14,461 nucleotides of DNA from Actinomycetota bacterium (GTDB taxonomy: Bacteria; Actinomycetota; Actinomycetes; Actinomycetales; Actinomycetaceae): assembly GCA_019425105.1 (NCBI GenBank), contig JAHYYD010000030.1, positions 1-14,461 of the forward strand, in the 5' to 3' direction. Under the pieces are notes generated by a model. That model had not been told where the DNA came from, did no database searches, and saw only the letters and a list, made by a program, of their open reading frames with translations. The position numbers and the translations under genes were made by a program. This document shows positions 1 to 5,652 of this stretch, one piece after another (the first letter of the stretch is position 1; each line of letters begins with the position of its first letter).

Positions 1-503
1 AGCTTCTCGGTGAGGGTCTTGGTGAGCTTGCCGCAGGGGACCTCGGGCGCGCAGATGACCAGCTTGGCGCCGTCGAGCGAGGAGTCGAGGCCGGTGATGC
101 CGGCGGGGTTGCCGGGCGTCGTGATGAGGGTGAGGGTGTTGGTGACGAAGATGGTCTGCGCGTCGACCTGGGAGGCGTCGGCGGCCTTCTTCATGGTGGA
201 CTCGTTGGCGGTGGCCAGGACGTCAACGTCCGCGCCTTCGCCGAGCTGGGTCACGAGGTCCTGGGAGCCCGCGAAGTTGAAGCGCACGTCCACGCCGGGG
301 TTGGCGGCCTCGAAGGTCTTCTCGAGCTCGCCGAAGGTCTCGGTCAGCGAGGCGGCGGCGTAGACGTTGAGGACGGTGGTCTCGGCGGCGGGCTGGGTTG
401 CCTCGGACGAGGCCGTGGAGTCGGTGGCGGGGGAGCCGGAGGTGCAGGCGGCGAGGGCCAGGACCGCTGCGCCGAGGACGGGAAGGATGCGAAGGGAGCG
501 CAC
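1..503 (-). CDS. modA: Molybdate ABC transporter substrate-binding lipoprotein ModA (3' end outside window)
   Basis: Extracellular lipoprotein that should capture molybdate (or tungstate) and deliver it to a ModB/ModC transporter. The visible N-terminal 167 residues begin with GTG at 503; AGGAG at 510-514 lies six bases upstream and decides the start. Residues 1-20 form a lipoprotein signal with lipobox LAAC (Cys20), followed by a Ser/Thr/Ala-rich tether to about residue 42. The mature domain opens with the ModA signature AAASL (49-53) and continues with the family pattern FAGSQDLVTQ (77-86) and DVDVLATA (92-99). Two cysteines (151, 157) lie in CAPEVPCG. The C-terminal part runs off the left edge, where modB and modC would be expected. 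It is divergent from mog, so uptake and cofactor synthesis genes share an intergenic region. Family assignment is confident; ligand preference is inferred from family and context. Confidence 0.93.
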   Translation of the reverse strand, partial: MRSLRILPVLGAAVLALAACTSGSPATDSTASSEATQPAAETTVLNVYAAASLTETFGELEKTFEAANPGVDVRFNFAGSQDLVTQLGEGADVDVLATANESTMKKAADASQVDAQTIFVTNTLTLITTPGNPAGITGLDSSLDGAKLVICAPEVPCGKLTKTLTEK

Positions 504-538
504 TCGTCTCTCCTTTTATGAGGGAATGGAACGAATTA

Positions 539-567
539 AATCTAACAAGGGCATATGAGGCGCGCAA
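539..567 (-). promoter_or_regulatory. Candidate modA promoter
   Basis: Read on the minus strand: TTGCGC (-35, 562-567), exactly 17 bp, then TAGATT (-10, 539-544), predicting transcription from about 532 and a short leader before the modA GTG at 503. It lies in an AT-rich stretch and its -35 is inside a palindrome (561-577), which would suit a repressor site. Prediction by eye only. Confidence 0.35.
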
Positions 568-577
568 TGCTTGCGCG
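561..577. repeat. Palindrome CGCGCAA-TGC-TTGCGCG over the modA -35
   Basis: A perfect inverted repeat with 7-bp arms and a 3-bp centre. It overlaps the -35 of the candidate modA promoter, so it is a plausible operator for a molybdate- or redox-responsive regulator. The binding protein is unknown; the sequence does not match the E. coli ModE consensus. Confidence 0.5.
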
Positions 578-841
578 AACATGTCCCCGAATCGTTACTT
601 TTTCCCCTCATTTCAGCGAAATGAAGATCTCTATTTAACTTGTTTTCACCCATAGTAAATACGGACGATCGGCAGCAACTCCACACACTCGACGATGACT
701 GGACGCGATAGGCCCCACACAGGCCTCGTTTGCCTCGGCCGAGACGCTCACAAAATCGCCGTCATACCCACACCCCTCCCCACCCCACCTTGACACGAAG
801 GAGGGACTAGGATCACAGTCACCAGCACGTCACCACACCCC

Positions 842-846
842 GGAGG
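842..846 (+). promoter_or_regulatory. Ribosome binding site of mog
   Basis: GGAGG lies five bases before the ATG at 852 and fixes that start. Confidence 0.8.
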
Positions 847-851
847 ACACC

Positions 852-1364
852 ATGCCCAAGCCCGTCGACTACGACCTGAGCCAGATCAGCGCCCACGTCA
901 TCACCTATTCCGACCGCATTCAGCGCGGCACGAAGGAGGATCGGGCGACCCCCGCCTGCACTGCCGCACTGGCAGAGGCGGGCCTCGGCCCGGTGACGGT
1001 CGCGGCGATCCCCGAGAGCGCCGATATCCTCGAGACGGAGATCCGCGACGCGCTCGAGGCCGGCGCGCGCTTCGTCCTGGTTCTGGGCGGCTCGGGCTTC
1101 GGCGTGGGCAACTACGCGCCTGAGGTCGTCCGCTCGATTATCGAGGTCGAGATCCCGGGCATCGCCGAGCAGATCCGCGCCCACGGCCTCGCCAACACCC
1201 CACTGTCGGGCTTGTCTCGGGAGGTCGTCGGCGTGACGGCGCGGGACTCGTCGGGGGCCCTCGTCGTCTCCTCCCCCGGCTCGCGCGGCGGCGCGCTGGA
1301 CACCCTCGAGGTGGTCACGCCGCTGCTGGGAGCGATCTTCCACCAGCTCGACGAACAGCGCTAG
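852..1364 (+). CDS. mog: Molybdopterin adenylyltransferase, MogA/MoaB family
   Basis: Cytoplasmic enzyme expected to adenylate molybdopterin, the step before molybdenum insertion by MoeA. The 170-residue length suits a stand-alone MoaB/Mog protein. Visible family features: ITYSDRIQRGTKEDRA (17-32), corresponding to the usual SDR...G..ED segment; VLVLGGSGFGVGNYAPE (75-91), corresponding to the ligand loop normally read as GGTG...RD.TPE; LSR (121-123); and the late SPGS loop (141-144). In the ligand loop the usual Thr of GGTG is Ser81 and the usual Arg-Asp pair is Gly86-Asn87. That Asp is normally invariant, so catalytic efficiency or specificity could differ. The start is set by GGAGG at 842-846. 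It is transcribed away from modA, and its 3' end faces the wall-protein gene across an unusual inverted-repeat element. Family is confident; full activity less so. Confidence 0.88.
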   Translation: MPKPVDYDLSQISAHVITYSDRIQRGTKEDRATPACTAALAEAGLGPVTVAAIPESADILETEIRDALEAGARFVLVLGGSGFGVGNYAPEVVRSIIEVEIPGIAEQIRAHGLANTPLSGLSREVVGVTARDSSGALVVSSPGSRGGALDTLEVVTPLLGAIFHQLDEQR

Positions 1365-1402
1365 CCCTTATCTCCGTCCCCCTCCCCCTCTCCCCCTCTC
1401 TC

Positions 1403-1517
1403 AATGTCGCATGCAATTTGGCTCTCCTAAGTTTTCTTAGGTATCGAGAAAACGTTGAAATACCAACATTCCCATTTCAAAGTTCGAAAGGTTGACATGG
1501 GAATTGCATGCGACATT
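1403..1517. repeat. 115-bp element with perfect 16-bp terminal inverted repeats
   Basis: The left arm AATGTCGCATGCAATT (1403-1418) is the exact reverse complement of the right arm AATTGCATGCGACATT (1502-1517), with 83 bp between. Each arm contains the palindrome GCATGC. Inside are a perfect hairpin CCTAAG-TTTT-CTTAGG (1426-1441), the inverted repeat TTGAAAT/ATTTCAA (1455-1461, 1474-1480) and another, ATTCCCAT/ATGGGAAT (1468-1475, 1497-1504). No flanking target duplication is visible. It may be a small non-autonomous repeat, a bidirectional terminator or structured RNA, or an invertible segment; the sequence alone does not decide. Confidence 0.75.
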
Positions 1518-1549
1518 TGTGGGGAACCATGCCGACGATCAGGGACGAG

Positions 1550-1565
1550 GCCTCGGTCGGGAGGC
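1550..1565 (-). terminator. Weak candidate terminator hairpin after the wall-binding protein gene
   Basis: On the minus strand GCCTC-CCGACC-GAGGC lies five bases after the TGA at 1571-1573. The stem is only 5 bp and no T-run follows, so termination is uncertain. Confidence 0.25.
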
Positions 1566-1570
1566 ATCGA

Positions 1571-3610
1571 TCAGGAGGCGTAGCCGGTCCAGCGACCCGA
1601 GGCCGTGAAGGTCGCGCGTCGGCCATCAATAACCTGCGTACCGGTGACCATGGCACCCGTCTCGTTCATGTAGTACCAGGAACCACCGTCCTGGATCCAC
1701 CCGGTGGCCATGACGCCCGAGTCGTGGAAGTAATACCAGGACCCACCCGCGCTCTGCCAACCGACAGTCATCGCACCCGAAGGCTGCATGTAGTACCAGG
1801 CGTCACCATCGCGCAGCCAGCCTGAGACCATCTTCCCGGATTCGTTCATGTAGTACCAGGAGCCACCGTCCTGGATCCACCCGGTTGCCATCGTGCCCGC
1901 ACCGTCGAAGTAGTACCAGGTGCCGTCGATACTCTGCCAGCCCGTCACCACAGCGCCAGAGGAACGCATGTAGTACCAGCGTCCGTCGACCTTCTGCCAG
2001 CCTGTGAGCATCACGCCGGTTGACTCGTCCAGGCGATACCAGGTCCCGCGGTCGGCGAACCATCCGGTTGACGCACGACCGTCGACGAAATAATGCCAGT
2101 TCCCATCGACGCGCTGCCACCCCTGTGCGGTCGGATTCCCCTTGTCGTCGAGGTAGTATCGGGAGCTTCCGTCGTAGATCCATCCTGTCGCCATGGCACC
2201 GGTGGAATCCATCCAGTACCAGGTGCCGCGATCGTTCACCCACTGGCTCGTCGCACAATAGGGGTGATCCGCAAAGAAGTACCAGTTGCCTGACCAGCCC
2301 TTCCACCAGCCGTACGTCGACTGGGGGCGCGCGCCCTGGAACCACCACGCCCGCGGCGTGACGCCCTGGTAATACTCATGCCCCCACGAAGCGGCAGACA
2401 GGTCGTTGTAGCTGATGCCCGATTCGGTGAAGGTCCCCACCACGGCGGGAATGCGAGCCCTGTCCCACAGGTCGGCGGTTGGCGCCCATGACGCGGTGCC
2501 GCTGACAGTGACCGATGTGGTCAGGCGGTCCGGGGTCACCCATTCGGGGTTGGTCTGGATGATCATCGAGGGCGAGAGGGCGGCCATGAACGACTCTGAG
2601 TTCGAGGTCGCGAGCCCGTGATGCCCCGCCTTGAGCATGTCGACGTGTCCGACGACGGCCGCTATCCGATCCTCGAGGTCCCCCTCGATTTCGAGGTCGG
2701 CGGCGAGGAACGCGCGGTGCCCGAAGGCCGAGACGACACTTCCCCAGCCGAGCAGGTTCGCATCGCGAATGGGGTGACGCTGATAGGACTCCTGGGGATC
2801 AAAGGGAATGAGCTGAACGTCCATGTCACCGAGCTGCACGTGCGTGTCGTAGTTCCGTACGTGTTGGACGATCTGCGCGCCGTAGCTGCGCTGTGCCCAG
2901 GAGGCGGCGGCAATCATGCGGTCATAGACCCACTGATTGTCCCAGAGCGCATTCGGGTTTGAGATCCAGGCGTCGGAGTATTCCGGGCTGAAGATAACCC
3001 GCGGATGGAAGCGGTAGATGATGTCGTCCGCATTATCGATATGATCGGAGTGAGGGTGGGTACCCAGGTAGAAAGCCAGGTTCGAGGAGGTCACCCCCTG
3101 GGATGACATGTAGTCCAGGATCCGCTGCGTATCCCCCTTGGACGCCGGGGTGGTCCCCGGTCGCAGGGGGTAGCGAGGATCGGATCCATCGGGCGCACCT
3201 TGCCCCTCGCCTCCGTCGATCATGCCGAATACTCCCTTGGATTCGAGCAGGATTGCGTCCGACCCCTGGGTGGAGATGACGTGAACGCGGGTCGGTCCAG
3301 AGGTCCCGGGATAGACGTAGGTCTGGACGTCGGCGCTTTCCTCCTGGGACGAGGCCGTGGCTGCGTCGGCGGACTCGGTGGAGTCGGAGGCGTCAGCGCC
3401 GTCCGAGGCCGCACGGTCCTGGGAGTCAGCCGGATCGGCCACCCCGGCGTCCGAGCGTGACAGGTCGAGGTCGGCGGACTCCGCGTCGCTATGCATGTCC
3501 TGACCGTCTATTGGCGCGGCGATAGTGGAGGGAGCGAGACTTGCGATGAGAATTCCTGACAATACGGCGGGTCCGAGCCGCCGCCACAGTTGTCCGTGAC
3601 GAAGTTTCAT
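1571..3610 (-). CDS. Secreted metallo-beta-lactamase-fold protein with C-terminal choline-binding-type wall repeats
   Basis: A 679-residue exported protein. Residues 1-32 are a signal peptide (basic start, hydrophobic core, APSTIAA). Residues 33-95 are a disordered Ala/Ser/Asp/Glu linker. Residues about 100-400 are a metallo-beta-lactamase domain: MIDGG (130-134), THPHSDH (184-190, the HxHxDH metal motif), AADLE (303-307, Asp305) and KAGHHG (327-332). Residues about 433-670 are roughly eleven 20-residue aromatic repeats (GW...DG.WYYM..SG.M.TG), the choline/cell-wall-binding type. The same architecture occurs in pneumococcal Pce/CbpE, a phosphorylcholine esterase; ComEC-like nuclease activity is the main alternative. 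AAGGTG before the ATG at 3610 supports this start. It follows mobA on the same strand after 75 bp with its own candidate promoter, and no link to molybdenum is visible. Fold and export are confident; substrate is inferred. Confidence 0.87.
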   Translation of the reverse strand: MKLRHGQLWRRLGPAVLSGILIASLAPSTIAAPIDGQDMHSDAESADLDLSRSDAGVADPADSQDRAASDGADASDSTESADAATASSQEESADVQTYVYPGTSGPTRVHVISTQGSDAILLESKGVFGMIDGGEGQGAPDGSDPRYPLRPGTTPASKGDTQRILDYMSSQGVTSSNLAFYLGTHPHSDHIDNADDIIYRFHPRVIFSPEYSDAWISNPNALWDNQWVYDRMIAAASWAQRSYGAQIVQHVRNYDTHVQLGDMDVQLIPFDPQESYQRHPIRDANLLGWGSVVSAFGHRAFLAADLEIEGDLEDRIAAVVGHVDMLKAGHHGLATSNSESFMAALSPSMIIQTNPEWVTPDRLTTSVTVSGTASWAPTADLWDRARIPAVVGTFTESGISYNDLSAASWGHEYYQGVTPRAWWFQGARPQSTYGWWKGWSGNWYFFADHPYCATSQWVNDRGTWYWMDSTGAMATGWIYDGSSRYYLDDKGNPTAQGWQRVDGNWHYFVDGRASTGWFADRGTWYRLDESTGVMLTGWQKVDGRWYYMRSSGAVVTGWQSIDGTWYYFDGAGTMATGWIQDGGSWYYMNESGKMVSGWLRDGDAWYYMQPSGAMTVGWQSAGGSWYYFHDSGVMATGWIQDGGSWYYMNETGAMVTGTQVIDGRRATFTASGRWTGYAS
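1600..2310 (-). repeat. Tandem repeats coding for wall-binding motifs, with a 180-bp higher-order unit
   Basis: About eleven tandem units of roughly 60 bp (20 residues) encode the GW...WYY repeats. The unit near 1665-1720 and the one near 1845-1900 are almost identical in DNA, 180 bp apart, and both encode MATGWIQDGGSWYYMNE. The flanking repeats also correspond at this spacing (GWQS..G.WYYF), so a block of three repeats was probably duplicated recently. Confidence 0.75.
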
Positions 3611-3656
3611 GAGGGCACCTTGATGGGAGTGAGCCGTGAGACACTGACCCTCCCAA

Positions 3657-3685
3657 CCTATACCCTCTGTGGCATTACTTACAAA
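3657..3685 (-). promoter_or_regulatory. Candidate promoter of the wall-binding protein gene
   Basis: Read on the minus strand: TTGTAA (-35) about 16 bp before TATAGG (-10, 3657-3662), in the 75-bp gap after the mobA stop codon. The -35 lies inside a Crp/Fnr-like 16-mer (3668-3683), which would place a bound protein in a repressing position. No terminator separates it from mobA, so read-through is also possible. Confidence 0.35.
3668..3683. promoter_or_regulatory. Crp/Fnr-like site TGTGG-CATTAC-TTACA
   Basis: The 16-mer has the 5-6-5 geometry of Crp/Fnr-family operators (TGTGA-N6-TCACA), with one mismatch in each half. Its right part TTACTTACA is identical to that of the 16-mer at 6717-6732 before the regulator-MoaD gene. 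It overlaps the -35 of the candidate promoter for the wall protein. Suggestive only. Confidence 0.35.
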
Positions 3686-4315
3686 TCATTTGCCGAGGAG
3701 ATCCTGCCACCAGGCCACATCCTCGGGGGTATCGATGTCCCGGCAGACGTCAGCGTCGACGCTCACCCGCTCGAGCGCGAGCGCGCGCAGCACCCGACGC
3801 ACCCCCACGCCGCGAACGGACCCGAGGGCAGCCACGGCCTCGTCGAGAATGCGGCGCAGCGCCCCCGCGCGGTAGACGCCCATCAGGTACTGATCGAAAG
3901 GCTGGGGGTCGCCGCCGACCGCAATGCGCCCCTCACTATCCGGCCCCAAAGGAGGATCCAGGAGGGCGGGCACAGAGCCCGCCACGCCGGGCGCGTCGAC
4001 GGAGACCACAACAACCAGAACGTCGTCGTCGATGCCCAGCGCGCGCAAGCCCGCGTCGATGCCCGCCAGCGGCCCTCCGTTCGGCGGATCCTCGAGCGTA
4101 CGCATAACCCCTTCCGGGACGCGCACGCTCGGCGGCACGACGGCCACGCATCCCGCACCGCACGCCTCCACCAAAACCCCGCACACGCGGTCGATCAGGC
4201 GAACGCCACCCAGCGTCAGGTCGGGCTTCGAGACGCCTCCCAGGCGCTCGCCTCCGCCTCCGCCGACGACGATCGCCGCCACGTCAGCGCGCGGGGCCAC
4301 GGGGTTCACTCCCAC
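3686..4315 (-). CDS. mobA: Molybdenum cofactor guanylyltransferase MobA-like
   Basis: Cytoplasmic nucleotidyltransferase expected to transfer GMP from GTP to Mo-molybdopterin, giving the guanine dinucleotide (MGD) cofactor that NarG requires. The 209-residue length is usual. Motifs: GTP-binding loop GGGGGERLGGVSKPDL (18-33, with Lys30), a Gly-rich variant of the LAGG..RMGG.DK consensus; NGGPLAGI (79-86); SVDAPG (105-110) with the metal-binding Asp107; and near the C-terminus DIDTPEDV (193-200). The start at 4315 is a GTG overlapping the moeB stop by ten bases, without a clear ribosome site, so it is probably translationally coupled; the GTG at 4309 is an alternative. It is last in the moaD-fusion/moaE/moeB/mobA run. 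A related NTP-transferase for another dinucleotide cofactor is possible, but the adjacent nitrate reductase argues for MGD. Confidence 0.88.
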   Translation of the reverse strand: MGVNPVAPRADVAAIVVGGGGGERLGGVSKPDLTLGGVRLIDRVCGVLVEACGAGCVAVVPPSVRVPEGVMRTLEDPPNGGPLAGIDAGLRALGIDDDVLVVVVSVDAPGVAGSVPALLDPPLGPDSEGRIAVGGDPQPFDQYLMGVYRAGALRRILDEAVAALGSVRGVGVRRVLRALALERVSVDADVCRDIDTPEDVAWWQDLLGK

Positions 4316-5130
4316 GGGGCGAAAGTCAGCACGTCAGCACGCTGCGTCGCCGCATCCATCATGAGGACGCGCCCGATGAGCGGCTCACCGAAGCCCACCA
4401 GCACCTTGATGACCTCCGTCGCCATGGCGGTGCCCGCCTGGCCGACGACGGGACCGAGCACGCCCACCTTCGGCGAGGCCGGCGTCGTCCCGGGAGCAGG
4501 CTGGACCGGGTGCAGGCTACGCAGCGTCAGCGACGGCACGGGGGCCGGTGCCTGGGACCAGAAGACACTCACCTGGAAGGCCATGGACACGACCGTGCCC
4601 CACACGAGCGGCACGCCCGAATCCGCGCAGTAGTCCGCCACCAGGTACTTCGCGTCGAAGTTATCCGTGCACTCCACGATCAAGTCCCAATCGCGGCCGT
4701 GCTCATCCAGCCACTGCCGGGTCACGTGCCCAAAGCGCTCAAAATGCACCGACGAGTTCAGCCCGGTCAGGTGACGCACGGCCGAATCCGGCTTCGGATC
4801 CCCCACGTCACCCTCGCCGTGCAGGAGCTGACGCTGCAGGTTCGAGACCTCAACAACGTCGGAGTCACAGATGCCGATCGTGCCGATCCCGGCCGCCGTC
4901 AGGTACAGGAGGACGGGCGAGCCGAGGCCACCCGCACCCACCACGAGCACGCGCGAGGCAGCCAGACGCGCCTGACCGGCCTCGCCGATACCCGAGACCA
5001 ACCAGTTACGACGGAAACGCTCCAGCGCGGGGTCCCCGGCCTCGTACGGGACAGGCTGATTGATGAGCGGCAGCGCAACCGAGCGGCCCGAAACGGCGCT
5101 CTGGCGCGAATAGGGGTCGCCGATCGTCAT
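4306..5130 (-). CDS. moeB: MoaD-activating E1-like enzyme MoeB (ThiF/MoeB family), lacking the zinc cysteines
   Basis: ATP-dependent enzyme that adenylates the C-terminal glycine of MoaD so that sulfur can be loaded; here its likely substrate is the MoaD tail of the fusion encoded two genes upstream. The 274 residues hold an N-terminal extension (1-40), the GIGEAGQ segment (47-53), nucleotide loop GAGGLG (65-70), DSDVVEVSNLQRQ (89-101), and CTDNFDAKYL (154-163) with the catalytic-type Asp of TDN, then GVLGPVVG (223-230). The two Cys-x-x-Cys pairs that bind structural zinc in E. coli MoeB are absent: the first site reads LRSLHPVQP (203-211) and the C-terminus lacks a pair. No rhodanese domain is present, so it is MoeB rather than MoeZ-like. 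The ATG lies one base after the moaE stop. ThiF for thiamine is the alternative, but the neighbours make it unlikely. Confidence 0.88.
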   Translation of the reverse strand: MTIGDPYSRQSAVSGRSVALPLINQPVPYEAGDPALERFRRNWLVSGIGEAGQARLAASRVLVVGAGGLGSPVLLYLTAAGIGTIGICDSDVVEVSNLQRQLLHGEGDVGDPKPDSAVRHLTGLNSSVHFERFGHVTRQWLDEHGRDWDLIVECTDNFDAKYLVADYCADSGVPLVWGTVVSMAFQVSVFWSQAPAPVPSLTLRSLHPVQPAPGTTPASPKVGVLGPVVGQAGTAMATEVIKVLVGFGEPLIGRVLMMDAATQRADVLTFAPWE

Positions 5131-5131
5131 C

Positions 5132-5551
5132 TCACAGCCCCGACCAGTTATGAGAGCCGTCGGACAGCTCCTGCTTCTTCCAGATCGGCAGCTTCGCCTT
5201 CACGTCCTCGACGATCGTCTCCACCGCGCGGAACGCCTGCGCGCGATGCTCCGCCGCAACGGCCACAACCATCGCATCGTCACCGATCTCCAGACGGCCC
5301 ACGCGATGCCACGCCACAATGCAATGAACGCCGGGACGATCCCTCATTTCCGAGACAATTTCCCGCAGAATCTGCGGGGATGACGGGTGCGACGAGTACT
5401 CGATCGCATCCACGCTCTCGCCTCCGTCATGATTACGCACCACGCCAATGAAAGACGCGACGGCACCACAGGTGTCACGGCGGGCACTGTTGATCAGCGC
5501 AGCCGCATCCAGGGGGTCCTCGGTAATACCGGTTGCAATCTCTGCGGACAT
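5132..5551 (-). CDS. moaE: Molybdopterin synthase catalytic subunit MoaE
   Basis: Large subunit of molybdopterin synthase, which with thiocarboxylated MoaD converts cyclic pyranopterin monophosphate to molybdopterin. The 139 residues contain GAVASFIGVVRNHD (29-42), EYSSHP (51-56), HRVGRLEIG (82-90), EHRAQAF (101-107) and KAKLPIWKKQ (118-127) with the two lysines (118, 125) matching catalytic E. coli Lys119 and Lys126. The ATG at 5551 is chosen because a GGAGG lies five bases upstream; an in-frame TTG at 5563 would sit on that ribosome site. It follows the MoaD fusion gene by 101 bp and precedes moeB by one base. It has no separate MoaD partner in the window other than the fusion. Confident. 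Confidence 0.95.
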   Translation of the reverse strand: MSAEIATGITEDPLDAAALINSARRDTCGAVASFIGVVRNHDGGESVDAIEYSSHPSSPQILREIVSEMRDRPGVHCIVAWHRVGRLEIGDDAMVVAVAAEHRAQAFRAVETIVEDVKAKLPIWKKQELSDGSHNWSGL

Positions 5552-5598
5552 GGGATCCTCCAATGATGGGAGAGGCTATATCCACATCCTACGATGAA

Positions 5599-5629
5599 GC
5601 GGTCAGGATTGTCTTACAACCCTGACCGC
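5599..5629. repeat. Long hairpin between the MoaD fusion gene and moaE
   Basis: GCGGTCAGG (5599-5607) and CCTGACCGC (5621-5629) are exact inverted repeats. On the minus-strand transcript the stem continues inward with one G-U pair and TTGT/ACAA around an AAG loop, for 14 pairs in all. No T-run follows on the minus strand, so it is not a classical terminator. It may be an attenuator, an RNA processing site that sets the ratio of the two cistrons, or an operator. A TAGGAT hexamer (5586-5591, minus strand) could be a -10 for moaE just downstream. Confidence 0.7.
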
Positions 5630-5652
5630 CCCACACAAATGATTAGTAAATC

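Larger units (their letters stand above)
504..851. other. Divergent modA/mog intergenic region
   Basis: No gene is supported in these 348 bases. The half nearest modA is clearly AT-richer than the surroundings and holds the candidate modA promoter and a 7-bp-arm palindrome. The half nearest mog holds a C-rich stretch (about 767-789), a TTGACA at 790-795 without a good -10 at 17 bp, a TANNNT-type hexamer TAGGAT at 808-813, and two GTCACCA copies (818-824 and 830-836). No E. coli-type ModE operator was recognised. Confidence 0.6.
1365..1570. other. Convergent intergenic region between mog and the wall-binding protein gene
   Basis: No gene. It contains, in order, a pyrimidine tract (1371-1402, interrupted only by G1376), a 115-bp element bounded by perfect 16-bp inverted repeats (1403-1517), and a small GC-rich hairpin just after the stop codon of the minus-strand gene. 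The element is much AT-richer than its surroundings. Confidence 0.7.

Noticed and set aside
223..582. Minus-strand open frame overlapping modA in another frame
   Set aside because: Arg/Pro-rich shadow; the GTG-started ModA frame with lipobox and AAASL motif is clearly the real gene.
790..818. Sigma70 promoter TTGACA (790-795) for mog
   Set aside because: At 17 bp the -10 would be TCACAG, which is poor, and the better TAGGAT (808-813) is only 12 bp away; left as a note in the intergenic entry rather than a promoter call.
1600..2310. Regular repeats that resemble a CRISPR array at first sight
   Set aside because: The periodicity is about 60 bp with diverging units and it translates into GW/WYY wall-binding repeats; there are no distinct spacers.
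5552..5563. TTG start for moaE at 5563
   Set aside because: The TTG overlaps the GGAGG that serves the ATG at 5551, and conserved MoaE sequence begins only after that ATG.
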